A DNA stretch of 64,000 nucleotides. Origin: Megalonaias nervosa. Lineage: Eukaryota > Mollusca > Bivalvia > Unionida > Unionidae. This document shows positions 26,201 to 40,100 of this stretch, piece by piece. The position numbers and the translations under genes were made by a program. Below the pieces are notes generated by a model. That model made no database searches. It was not told the DNA's origin and worked only from the letters and a program-made list of their open reading frames with translations. Each line of letters starts with the position of its first letter. The first letter of the stretch is position 1. The stretch covers positions 186,001 through 250,000 of the forward strand of contig JAECUM010092832.1 of NCBI GenBank assembly GCA_016617855.1, given 5' to 3'.

Positions 26201-29200
26201 CAGTTGACTTGAACTACTTGCAGTTCTGGCAAGATGAGTCTATATCACTCATGATAGCCCCGCTTTCATTGCCAAGAAAGGACTCCCATTTATGGAGAAT
26301 CAGACTTTTGTAGTGAATTCACTGTCTACTCTGAATGCTTCATCTCAAGGTCCTCTATGGGACCCAGTGCAAACTCTAAAGTGGTACTTGAAAAGGGCCA
26401 AGCCAGTCCACATATGGAGATCTTGTCTCTTTCCCCTCAAACAGATGGAAAAGACTACATATTAGCACATAACACTTTCGTCCTGGATAAAATGGAGTAT
26501 TCACTCCATATATCAGGAAATAACCCCAGATCATTGAATTTGCTACACATTTTGGCTCATGAAGTTAGGACACTCACCACAAGCATTCCATCTGAGCAAA
26601 ACTGTTCCCAGATGGACATTATCCATGCTGTGGGATGGAGATCAGAGTTCACTGTCTGCAGAATTTATCTCGGAGATCTTTAATGTGATTAGATACACCC
26701 TTCTTACTCTCAGCATAATTATTACATGCAAAATCACCCCTCTTACAAGCAATGTGAGCCACTGCAATACAGCATATTCAACAAAACCCTTGTTTTGCAA
26801 TACAGCATATTCAACAAAACCCTTGTTTTCTTTTTGATTTTCAGCAGTCCAGTCTTAAGGTCTTGAATCCCTTGTTTCTCTTTCTCCATGATTTCAGACA
26901 ATCCAGCCATAAGATCTTGAAACCCCTTGTTATTTTTCATCGTGATTTTCAGCAGTCCAGTCTTGAAGTCTTGAAAACCCTTTTTATTAGTTATCCATGA
27001 TTTTCAGCAGTTCTCTCTCCATGATTTTCTGAACTCCAGTCTTAAGGTCTTGAAAACCCCTTGTTATTCTTTCTCCATGATTTTCAGCAAAACAGTCTTA
27101 AGGTATTGAAACCCCGAGTTATTCTTTCTCCATGATTTTCATTAGTACAGTCTTATGGTCTTGAAACCCCACGTTATTTTCTCTCCATGATTTTCAGCAG
27201 TCCAGTCTTAAGGTCTTGAAACCCTTGTTATCTTTCTTCATGATTTTCAGCAGTCCATTCTTAAGGTCTTGAAACCCCTTATTATCTTTCTCCATGATTT
27301 GCAGCAGTCCAGTCTTAAGGTCTTGAAGCCTTGTTATTTTTCTCCATGATTTTCTGCACTCCAGTCTTTAAGAAACCACTTGCTATTAGTTCTCCATGAT
27401 TTGCAGCAGTCCAGTCTTAAGGTCTTGAAACCTCTTGTTATCTTTCTCCATGATTTTCAGAAGTCCATGTTAAGGTCATGAAACCCCTTTGTATATTTCT
27501 CCATGATTTGCAGCAATCCACTCATAAGGTTTTGATACAGAACTCTAGATGAGGAGCTGATCAGCATATTTTACATGCACAGTGTAAATAGAAATGCATA
27601 ATGAAATAGCACACAAAATGATTTAATTGTTAACATTAGTTCTTTTGCTTATTGCTCCTGCTGTGAATACAAGCCATGCTGTATGATGGCTTGTTCAGTC
27701 AATATAAACATAGCTATTGTTAAAGTGCCAGATGTTCCATGCATGTTTCAATGAAAGTACTTGATCACTGTGAGAACATTCACTCAAACAGAGTCATACT
27801 ATGTATCTGGAACTAATATCAGATATTAAGCTGTTTGATGAATTCAAAAGGCATGATTAACATCTTTCTGATTAAGACTAAGTGTTGTAGCACAAGTTAT
27901 GTGTTTTGCAAGTTAAAAAAAAACAGTGATCAGTTCAAACAAGAGAGTTGAATACTTAATTTATGACCTTCATGTCTATACTTGAATTGTTCAAAATTTT
28001 CGTTCTTTTTCCATTTTCAGTACATACAGACTGGTCAAAGGGTTCAGTCTCAGGAGCAGTATATAGTGGAGACCCAGACTTGACTCGGGTCCTTACAGAG
28101 GTATTTTGAATGCTGCTGTTTTATCAGTTTCAGGCTATGCTAGATATTTTTTTTCTTTCTCAAAGGTAAATTTAAACAAGGTTACTACATTACCAGGAGA
28201 TTGGGAGAAAGTTTGGAGAAAGTTTAGGTTTGTTCCCAGCAACGAAAAGACCTTAATTTTTTTTCTAATATTGATTTGAGTAGGGGGAGAATCAGGAATT
28301 TTCAGCTGTTACTTGATGATCTAAAAATGCATCATTGAGCAGTAACTAAACAGATTCAGGAGTAAATTTATTGAGTTTTTACCAGAAGTTTTGGAGGGTG
28401 CAGAATTCAGAGTCATTTGAGATACAGTTGCTGTATGGATCATTGAAATGCATGCTCTAAACTTATTTGTACGGCCAATCCAAGTGCTCAGTCAATTGGA
28501 TTGGTCAAGTAGACTTGTTATGATCTTAGTCGGTGCCATATCAGAATCTTCTTGTTTTATGTAGATGTTATGAAAACCAGTCTAGCAACACAGTGTGTAA
28601 ACATGGCTTTCACATGTGATTGTGATGAGTGTAAGAGAAAACAATTAAGCTTTTCTTTCCCAATTCCCCTTTTGATAAATTAACAAAAATATATTGTGAT
28701 TAACCTTGTATTACTTGGTAGTTTGTACTGGGAACAAGGTTTTATCAGTAGTAACCTTTGCATCCCCCAGCTCACCTATGTGGTGGATTTGACTATCAGA
28801 CCTTGCTAAATCAGAGATGATTCCAACAATAAAATTGTGTGTACCCCATTCTTAAAATTTGGAGTTTTAACTGCAAAATGAGTGTTTGGGGGATTTTGTA
28901 ACAGTCTTATTGTGGTTTCAAACCTCCTGTCCCTCATCACTCGTAATTTGTGCTGCAGTTTATATTAAGATGACCCTTTTTAGCAGATTAAAAAATTAGT
29001 ATTCTTCAAGTTTCTTTATGTTGTAAACCAAACTTAGTTGTATAATTTTATTCTTGTTTTGTAGAGAGGTTGCCTTTTTAAATAGCAATGGTAGTAGAAG
29101 TTGCAGTTGTTGTGTTTTTGGCATAAAAATAGTTGGGTTTTTTTTAAGTCCTTAATATAAAACAAATTTATCTGTTTATTCATCCAACATATTATAAATT

Positions 29201-31126
29201 TAGGATCCATTATAATAATTTTGTTTGTTACTTACAGGCATTATTGAAATAAAGGTGCCCTTTGATTATATGATACCATTAGTTTGACATCAAATTAAAG
29301 TTCTGTTGTTTTGAAGGATGGAAATCTTTGAAGCATATTTACCAAGCAGACACAAGTCAACAGACTAGAATACTGAACACTGTTAAAAACTATATTCCCT
29401 TTACAATGCAAAATGCATGAAATAGAGTGTCATAAAAACATGATTCATTTGTTCATCAGGAGTAGAGTAGTCAGAAGAATCATTGAGCTTCCAAGCTAGA
29501 TCATGTTACACAAAGCATATCTTAACAAATGAATCTCAGGCTGTGTGTTGAATTCAAGTAATTCAAAGCACAAAATGTGTGTATTGATAATTACCAATAT
29601 GTATTGTTAGCTGTCAAAACAGCAAGTTAAAAAAGCACTTATAATTAAGGAAGCAACACATATTTATTACTATAAAAATGGAGGAGCTGTCTGCTTGCTT
29701 GTCAGCTTTTTGACTATGTACTGATGTTGGAAAATTTGCATGGTCCATGCTAGGGGGTGATTTGGGCAAAATAGTCACTTTAGAATCTGACATTTCACTT
29801 AAACAGACCCCAAAAAGCAAAGTTCACTTTGCCTTATATTGATTTGAAGACATCCCCCTCCTCATCCCCATTTGTTTCAATACTGTGCATTAATATTCAT
29901 TGTAAATTTAGACTTCTTGTAAATTTTCCCTTCTGAATCAGAGGAAGGTGGAAATGTCTAAAAAGAAGTTTTATGTTTTGTAATTAATTTTGGAGCTAAT
30001 TTGATGATGATAAATACCAGACATTATATTGTATTCTACAGAATTCACACAGAAAATTCTTATGATCCATGAAAAACAAGTGAAAAATTGAATTTATATT
30101 GCCTTTTATGAAGCAAAATATGATTCACTGGACATATATGCAGGTCCATTACTAATAAAAATAATCATTGTATCAAATATTTCATCATACAGACACATCA
30201 AAAAAGGTCTTCTGGTATGGAAATGGTTGCCAACTTTTGACTAACATATATTTGAGGTTGACATATATGTTATACAACAACTGTAGTGAAGTAACATAAA
30301 AGTGTTACATTTTTATAAACTTTGAATAGAATTTCATGAGTAATTTTAATCACCTGACATGAAAATGTGCAAAACAGTAATTTCATTCGACTAACAATGT
30401 GCTCTTTAGCCAATCCTGTGGGACAAAATACACCAAATTTTAAATGCTTCATTTTCACATAAAATTTGTTATGCATCAGTGGTCTAATATCCCATCTTCT
30501 GTAAAATAACAGTTGGAAGATAGCTGTCAGTTTTCCTTCCCAGATATTGCTTGTTAGAGCATTACTGTCATTAACTTGTAACTCACATAACAGGATGGAC
30601 AAATTAGATATTTAACTGATGATTTCTTTTATTATCTGGATAATAATTAACATAAATTTATTACAACTACATAATGAGTGAAAGCAGCAGCAGCATCTTT
30701 ATGGTTGAGATGTATATAAAATATGTCCATTTATCATGTACTCATAATTCATCAAGTAACGACTTCAAACATTACATTAGGATCTTTATTTATCCAACCA
30801 GTAAGACAGTTTTTTACCGCTCCAGCGACCTTGTGGTTAGAGTGTCTGCCTTGGATGTGGAAGGTTGCAGGTTCAAACCCCCAGCTGAGTCATACCAAAG
30901 ACTTATGAAAATGGTACTAGCAGTTGCCTCGCTTGGTGCTCAGCATTAAGAGGTTAATGTTAGGACTGGTCTGCCCGGTGTCAGGATAATGTGACTGTGT
31001 GGGACATGATGCTACATGTCTGCAGCATAATGCCCCAGTGCTAGACAACACTACAAACTGCCACACTGCAGACATCTTAGTGATATGACTGAAAGTTTTT
31101 TAAAGCTATGTTAAAAATCCAAATCA

Positions 31127-31162
<36 letters not shown>

Positions 31163-34100
31163 ACAAATCTTTACAGGTTCAAAATCAGAATACACAAATT
31201 TGTACCAAACATTCATGGTTTTATGTACTTGCAATGATAAAATGCTGTTTTAATTTTTTTATGTAGACAAGTAATATCCCATTTTGATATGCCTGGAATG
31301 TCAAGTTTTCAGAAATGACAGAGGAAATTAATGATTTTATGTAAAAACTGTCTTTATTATCACAGTAGCACATGAACATATATAATAGGTAATAATTATA
31401 TGCAGTTAAAGTCTGAAATGCTTTTCACAACCACTTTTCAACAATCACTATCATCTGACAGTAGACTGTACATACAGCCATTTTGAACTTTGTACACCGA
31501 TTTCTCCCCGTTTTGCCAGCTTTGTCCTACTCTGGCTTGAGAGTGGTAATACTGCCCAAATTTTGGGGTCAAGCTTGGATCCTGACTTATTATGATTAAA
31601 TGCACTTAAAAGCAATGCCAATTTGAATGGAGTGAGGTAAAAGTTCAGGGAAACAAGATTTACTACATTTGATTAGGAGATTTAAAAATAAAAATTATGG
31701 GCTGCCATTCAGGAATGGTCATAAATGATCCTTGACTTGGAAGAAAAAAATCAATTTCACCCAGGAAAAAACCCAGGACAGTTTGGTTTTATAACCCTGC
31801 TTTAAGTAATTACTGTGATCTTCAAGATGTGTAAAATATCTTTGACTTGATAAAACATCACAGCATATTAATCTGCATTTTCAGTAATGCTGTGTATGCT
31901 ATTTTTTCTGCCTTTCAGACATATGGTGCATTTGCATGGACCAATCCACTGCACCCAGACTTGTTTCCAGATGTGCGGAAGATGGAGGCAGAGATTGTAA
32001 GGATGTGCTGTTCACTTTTTAATGGTGGGCCAGAGACATGTGGCACAGTAAGTATCTCTCCTATTTACAGTGTAATATTTTCTTAAATAACATTCTTTTG
32101 TGTGTGTGGTTTTGTCCTCCATTGTAGAAAACCTACAGAGAATTTTTCTATATTTCCACATATATTCGTTCATAAGTTCAGTCCAAATACAAACAACATA
32201 GATCCTGATCTGCCATCACATAATGCACAGACAGGCCAGGACCTATGTTATTTGTTCTGTTGATAACTCCAGACAAACTGCATAGACTCAGATCAGCTGG
32301 CACAGTATGTGATGGCAGAAATGGGTGTGTGCAGTTTGCAGTTGGACTTGATTTATTAGTGAGTATATATGGTACATAATGTTTCTACAATTGTATATCT
32401 CATGACCCTCGATATGTGGATCACTTGGAGCATGTACTTTGAAACATTCTTTGGATTCTATCATGGCCAGTTTGTTCTCTTATGGTGAGTTATTAAAGAT
32501 AAACATTAATCTTTGTCCTAACAATTTCATACTGAGTGAGGGGAAGAATTGAGCAAAAGGTGCACTTTGTTGAAGGAAAGGGAAGATTTTGTAATAAATG
32601 GCATGTTTTTGCAATCAGAAGTTTTGTTATCATTAATGAAATTTTGAATTTTATCTTTTGGAAGTAGAAACATATAAAGGTACATTCCTAAGACAAAAAG
32701 CATATTTATAAGACATGCACATTTATAGGACAAGAAGCACATTTATTAATAAGAATATCATGATAACAAGGTCAAAAACTTTTCTACAATAAACTTGTAT
32801 GGATCCAGCTAATTCCCCTTGATCTAAGGCAGTAATCCATCTAAATATGGAGTCCAGGGCTGTCTCACAGGAGTGGTTTTCTCTGAACCTTGATTGTTTT
32901 TTATAAATTAAGTTATAGTTTGATAGTTATATCAAAAATATCTCTAGTGGACATATTTTTCAAGTGGTTTGGACAGAATTGGTAAGAGAGATAAGGGTCT
33001 GTAGTTATTAACATCTTAGATGATACCAGACTTATGAATGGAGGTAACTTTTGCCAATTTCCATGTTTGGGGAAACAGTGAGACGGATATGCTTAGATTA
33101 TATATGTAAGCTGTACTGTCAGATATTAAATGAACAGTCTATATAAAAAGTTGGGTCCATATATCAAGAGCATCATCCACATCATCAAACATAGAAACCA
33201 TACTCCAAGGAACATTATTGAGATCTTCCAGAAATTTACCTTCATCATAATTCTTGAAGGACCGATATGTTATGGTTTTATGAGCTGTGGATTATACAGC
33301 TGTTTTTAAGCTGGATTTTCTTGTTAGGAAAATAGGAAAATGATTACTCAGATCTGTCCTTGCAATATGCATTTTTTGTCTTCCATATTTGTATAGATGC
33401 AACCTATTAGAGTTTTTGAGTGGTCATTTTCCCATGTTGGTTCAACCACTAATTAAGTTAACCCAAACATTTTGTGAAATTTAACCAATTTCTGTTAATC
33501 TGATTATTCATAAGATCTCTGTTGAAGTCACCTAAATATATAGTTCATTTTGGTTATTAGTTACTTTATCTAGATGCTTTTCAAAATGTTCATTCCATTC
33601 AACCTTCATGGAAGACAAAGCCCAATAGGACTGGCTTTTTATTTGATTAATTTCCTTGGATCCATATCACTTCAGTTTTATCTGATTCTAGATCATTTCT
33701 CCTTTCCACTGATAAACCATTACATACATAAACAACAACACCTCCACCTCCTTGACTTCTATTACAGTTGATTGGTATGACATAGCCATCACTAAACAAC
33801 AAGTCATTTGCATTATTATCATTTAACTTTGTTCCTGTTAAACTCAAAATGTGGACATTATTGACCTTAGATGATAATAAATTCAATTGGTATAACTTAT
33901 TGTTCATACCTTGTATATTTATATGCCCAATGTGTAGACTTTTCCTTTGGATCCAATATGGCCATAAAGTAAATACTACTAGGAGGTTAAGAAAAGTGGT
34001 TTAGTTCCACCAAGACATTTAATTTTTTTTTAATCATACATATTGTCTTTGTTAGAACATTTACAAACACATAATGTACTTCCACTTTCAATACATCCAT

Positions 34101-37100
34101 CACAGTTGTCAGTTTGAGAGATAAAATGTTTAACTGTGGTCCCAAAAGAAACAACATGGACATCACCATGAATACTAGCCATTCTTGTGACAACTGTAAA
34201 TGCGTCTCACAGGGTGTGATTTCATGCCATATTGTAGAAGATAAGTGTTAATTTTATGTAGATTACTGTTTGCCTCATATTCTTGAATGCACCAAACCTA
34301 TAGTTTGAATGAACATTTTAGAGGACTGCAATGGCTTCCCTTTTTTGCTCTTTTATTTAATAAGATAGAGCAAGCTCAGAAAACTGACAACACTGGTAAA
34401 CATGATATTAAGTGTTGATTTATAATTTACAGAGCATATACTTTATTTGTTCACCTTCATAAGTTGAAGCTTTGTGTGTGACAGTTGTTATTGTTGTTGT
34501 AGGTTCAACGCCATTCTTCAACACAGGATAGGCTATACATGGTGGCCAGTATTAATGGTGGAGGAAGAACCCGGGAAAACCCCGGAAAGAACCACCGACC
34601 CACGAGAAGATACTGGCAAGCTTTCTCACATATCCACATTGGCCGAAGCCGAGACTCGAACCCACACAGACAGAAGTGAGATGGCAGTGATCCTTAACGG
34701 TGAGCCCTTCAGACCACTCTGCCACTCGGGGCCCCTGTGCGTGACAGATTTTGAAAGTTAGATACATTGCACAGATGCATTTGAGGCATAAGGTTATGTT
34801 AAATGTTCATTTATATCATTACCATCGATGTTGCAGATGCAGGTAAGACATAAGGTTCAGTTAAATGTTCATTTAGATCAATGATATCACTAGCCATCCT
34901 CTTCATATTCAGATGACCTCAGGAGGAACAGAGAGTATTCTATTGGCTTGTCTTGGTTACAGGAACAGGGCAAGAGAAAAGGGCATAAAATTCCCAGAAA
35001 TGTAAGTTGTCTTAATTCCTTATAATTGTGGGGCTTAATTAGACATCTGTAAAGGTTTGACAAAGCTCATTTTTTAACATTGGTGGGGTACAGTATTTCT
35101 TATTTGTTCAAAACTATCTCCAATTCATCTTTTATATCTGACTCTCTAATGAATAACCAAATACACTGTAACAATTTACAAGGAACAGAAGACCTAATAC
35201 TTTGTTTTAAAAATCATAGTAGTAAAATATTTGTAGGATTTATGGAACTAAATGAAAATTGAATATCCAATGATTATTGTTTATTGTAATCATGGCTTGA
35301 TCTTGTTTGTGATGCCTATTCTTTTTTTAACAGCCAACTGCAACAGTGGCTTTCATAGATCTGTATTTGGCCCCATTCTGGATCCAAAAATGGTGTCTTT
35401 TGTCTTGAACTTTAAAATCCAGATTCAGAAGATTAAAAGGAAACAGTTAAAAATAAATAGTTTATAAATTTATTCAAAAGATTATGAAAAATTAGACAAA
35501 AATTGTATGCTATTAACAAACAGATAAATCTCCCTTATAACTTGAAAACTTAAAACTTTCCAAACTTTATGGGCTTTCTTTGGGTCCCACTTCAGAATGA
35601 CACTGAGTTGTAAAGGTTTTTGCTTTCTCACAAGTTTCAGCAATTCAGTGACATCAAAGAGATTTTGCTTTCAATGTACATTTTTATTTTCTATTTAATA
35701 GATTCCTGCAAGTCTCTTACCATGTTTTCCTGTGTATATCTTGGACCCAATTGCAAACAAATGTACTGGAAGATCTAGGTTACACTGTCAAAATCATGAC
35801 TAGAATAAACAGCATTGACCTGATCTGCTAGCATAGTATGCTATCATAGATCTGGATCAACACTGTTTGCAGTTGTGTGTGTGTCTGTGGTACACAAGCT
35901 AATACAGTATTCTTTTGTCAACTTATAATTTCTTCGATACTTTAGTCAGCATGCTGTATACACAGTACCAATTTTGTAACAGGCTTGTGGGATTTTAATC
36001 ATCAAATAAATCTGGCAAATTTCTTCATTCTCTGCATGCTTAACTGGAGGTGTGAGGGAACTGTTATACAATGGCTAAGTCATGTACTAATTGAAAGTGA
36101 TGGCTAGTCATTTTATTTGAAATTCATTTACCCAAATACTAAGAAGTTGTAAGAATTTGTCAAAGAGAGCTAACCTGCAAGTCATATATTACTTATGTAT
36201 GCTTTAGGGTATCATGTGGTGATCACTGAAAGTAAATAAAAAGGAAGGTGTGTATTAATTCTATTGATTCAACAAAGTGTGTGTATCATATATATATATA
36301 CGTAGGTATGTATATCAGGCATGGGGCCAATTATGATTGTAATCATAATCGATTCTAATCAATTACTGTGTGAGTTATAATTTTAGTAGTAATCATAATA
36401 ATAATTGATTTCAGAAGTCTATAATCAGTTTTAATCGTCCTTCATTGGCAGTGTAATTGCATAGTGTAAATCATGATTACAAATGATTATAACCGAAAAA
36501 TCACTAATTATATTAATCCCCTTGTAATCGTAATTGTAATCATGGTTTCCAATAAATTGTAATCATAATCATGAGTGCCAACCAACCTGTTATGTAATTG
36601 TGAGCTCTTTTAATTGACCCCATGCCTTATATATATTTGCAAATACTCAGTCATGGTAACACCTTATTTTAATGTGATACTTAAAGTACATTCAGACTTG
36701 TGTTAAGCAGACACTGATGGGAAAAGCCCATAATGACCCTCATACAGGATAACTTTTAAAACTTGTTTCTTTAACAAATAACATGCAATGAGTACTTTTA
36801 TTATTATTATTATTATTATTGTTATTATTATTATAATATAAGGCAGTTGACAGTTTTCTTTTTAAAGAATTCACCATATACATTTATTATTCATAAATTC
36901 TGGTTTAAAAGTGTTTCATTCATAGATTTCTTCAAGCTGCCCCTCTGTTTTTCAGGCAGTATGTTTTTGCTTATACATATGGTAAAGAGCTCAGCTGCTT
37001 GTATATTACAGCTAGTGTTAGATGTCTCAGAAGTAACAGACCTAATTCAGATTTATAGAATATAGCAGAATATCTTACATGAAACAGTGACTAGTGTGTT

Positions 37101-40100
37101 GGTCCACTGTCTGTTCTTGTTTTAAAAGGATCAGCCTAATGATTAGATGTCTGATAACATTTTTATCTAAGATAATGGGTCAATATTTAGTGAAGATGGT
37201 ATGAACAGTATGACTATTTGCATGTGTTTCTCAAACCACAATGCATTTTGTATATACAGATTTATGTTCAATACTGTTATACTGCTTTAATTTCTTTTTG
37301 TTTTCCAGTTTACTTAACAATAATTACAGTCCACTTATCTGACAGATGAAATCTTATGTTCGCCTGTACATAGATTATGCTTTTTCAATATATCCCCCTC
37401 CAAAAAGAAATATTAACATCATATTAATCCCACAGATCATATTCTCGAAAAAGAGGCTTCTACGTAACTATGGCATAAGAGCACCATAGTCTTACACGCA
37501 CTATCCTAATACTATTAATACATTCAATTTATAGCAGCTGTCATATTTCCAACAAGCACACTGGTTTTCTACATTCAACCCTTTGACTTTAGATTCATTG
37601 TTATGATTCATATTTGGTAAAGAACTAGTCTAGTGTGCTCTAAGAGCCATGTCAGATGGACTTCATACAAGAGTACAGTAGTAAATGTTCATCTATATTT
37701 CCAACAGTATCTTTATATTCTATTCATAGCAGCTGTATGGCATATTTCAAAGAAAAAAGACTGGTTTTATACTTTTGGAATTTGACTTTCAAATTCATTG
37801 CTCTGATTCATATTTGATATATAACCAGACTTTAGCAGTTTGGTGCCAAAGTCAAGTTGAATGGATTCTGTTCAGTATATGGGAGAGGAGAATTTGTTTT
37901 CAAATAAATTTACAGATGGATGAGAAAAAGAAAAAAACCCCCAGAACCCCAAATATTGAAAGATAAATATATGAATGGCATAATACAGCATTCCAGTCTA
38001 GAGCAGCAGTGTGCCTAATAGGGTCAATGGGTACTCAGGCACCCACCCGTTCATAAATACCTGGGTAATCAAATTAGATATAGGGTATCCGTTTAGTTCA
38101 TGGGAAAAAAAAGTTTCAGAGTTCAGATCAAAGATTATATCTGGCAATGTCAGAAGTGAGTGAGACACAAAATACTGAGTACAGTTCAAGGCTTGTGTCA
38201 TATGACATTGCTCTATTGTAGACCTCTTTCTCCTGATCTTCATATTGCTGATGTGTGCAACTATTTAGTTATGTACTCCAACACTTTCCTTATTTTCTAT
38301 TTATAGTAACTGTACATGACATGTTTCGAAGAAAACAGATGGGTTTCTTGAATTTGAAACCATGTGTTACAGATTAATTATAGTTTGATACACGCTTGTG
38401 TAGTGGTCCAGTGTATGTTGAAAATATGTGGCACCAAATGTTGTCAAGTGATACATGCTTTATTGATGTGACTCGTGAATGTTATATAACTGAAAAATGT
38501 TAGAGGAGAGGGATTTTGTTAAACTGACGAACGTGTTGCATTAGGAAAAGGACAAATCAATAACGCTTCACAAATTTGGAAAGAGGAATTCATCACTGAT
38601 ATAATAGAGCCTTCAGAATTTGTGGACTTGATTTTACTACCTTTAAGCGAGACTAAACATGTGTATAAATAATTATTGCTTTGTTTTGTGTCTGTATTCT
38701 TGTACTAATCCACATGGATTTAGCTGATTTATGACAAGAATTTTAACTAACTGCAGATCCAGGTAAGAGCAGAAATAAATTGTTTTTCATAAGTTTTTCT
38801 GTAATTGTGGCATGTAATATATAGATCATTTGTTTGTTGTTGCTCAGATTGTGCTTTTTTTGCCACTTGTATTAGTAATAATTATGTTTATACCTCTTGA
38901 GGGGTTGGCATATATGAACTTAACAAAGTAGTTTAGGTTCACATTTAATTTAATTTCCCTTTGATCATATACCCGGGTAACCAATCATTAGGATCATCGG
39001 GTAACCAGTTAACTTTTTCTAAAATTCTGACATCTCTAATTGTGCCTGATGCTGGCTGCATGGAATGGATTTTATTATTGATCATGGTGGTAAATTTGAT
39101 CTAGAAAAATACTTGAAACCAAAGAAGCACATTGAGTTAGCTCATCTCACTAATTCAAGTACTAAGGTAACTTCTTTTTTGCAACAAAACTCAAGTTTGA
39201 ACACTGTTGTGATAAATAAGGAGGCATTATTTACCAAGTTCATAATAGAACATGGACTGCCCCTAGCAGTGGCAGACCATTCTGGCCCTTGTTTTAAACG
39301 GATGTTCCCATGTTCCAGAATTGAAGAAGAATATACATGTACAAGAACAAAAACATCAAATATATTGTTCTGTGTTGATCAGAAGATACTTTATTTTAAA
39401 TAGCAAAGGTCATAAAAATTGGACCATTTAGTGTTGCCACTGACAGGAATAGTGATTAAGAAGACAACAAGTTGTACCTCATCTGTTTTAGATACTTTGG
39501 TAATGAAAAAAGGCAGAGTCATGAGTGTTCTTCTTTTATCACCAGAATTAACAGTAGATTCCACTGGAGAAAACATTTTTGATTTGCTTGATAATACTTT
39601 GCAAAACATGACATAAGTTGGTAGAACTGTATGGTGTTCTCAGCTGATAATGCACCAGTGATGGCTGGAATTCATAAATGATTTGCGTCCTTTATTTTGA
39701 AAACATCTCCATCAGTTTATGCAACAGGTTGTCCCTGTCATTTGAGGCACCTTGATGTGGGAATTCCTAAATTAGAAGTAGATATTGGTCATCTGCAAAT
39801 TGACATCTACTATTATTTGAAGAAAAGCAGTAAATGGAAACGGGCTGTCAGGTTGTTGCAAGATGATTTTGACCTTGAAAAATATAAAGTTATAAAGCAT
39901 GTGGCAAATGTATTAGCTGTTTACTTGAGCTTTGGACTACACTTCAAGCTTTCTTTCAAACTGAAAGTGAGTCTGGAGAGAAAAACAGGAAAAAGAGTGT
40001 AGTAGAGTAGCACTAAAGCAGAGTCTGTTATTAGAAGTCAGAAGAAAAAAGAGATGAAAATAGAGGTAGAAATAATAAAGAGGATGGGTCATCAGAAAGG

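Larger units (their letters stand above)
21206..28020 (+). other. SGPL1 intron 4 (6.8 kb)
   Basis: It contains a LINE 3' fragment, a CAT-rich microsatellite, a DIRS-type recombinase relic and a 54-bp minisatellite, all listed. The parts 21206-22600, 23060-23880, 23990-25300 and 27540-28020 show nothing I can name. Confidence 0.7.
32048..34912 (+). other. SGPL1 intron 6 (2.9 kb)
   Basis: It contains a small hairpin element, a LINE fragment on the minus strand and a SINE-B copy on the minus strand, each listed. The remainder is plain non-coding sequence. Confidence 0.7.

Noticed and set aside
30270..30602. A 110-residue minus-strand gene
   Set aside because: No motif, no splice support and AT-rich composition as in the surrounding intron.
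34653..34724. A tRNA gene on the minus strand
   Set aside because: It is the head of SINE family B, with the same body and GTT-rich tail at 58793.
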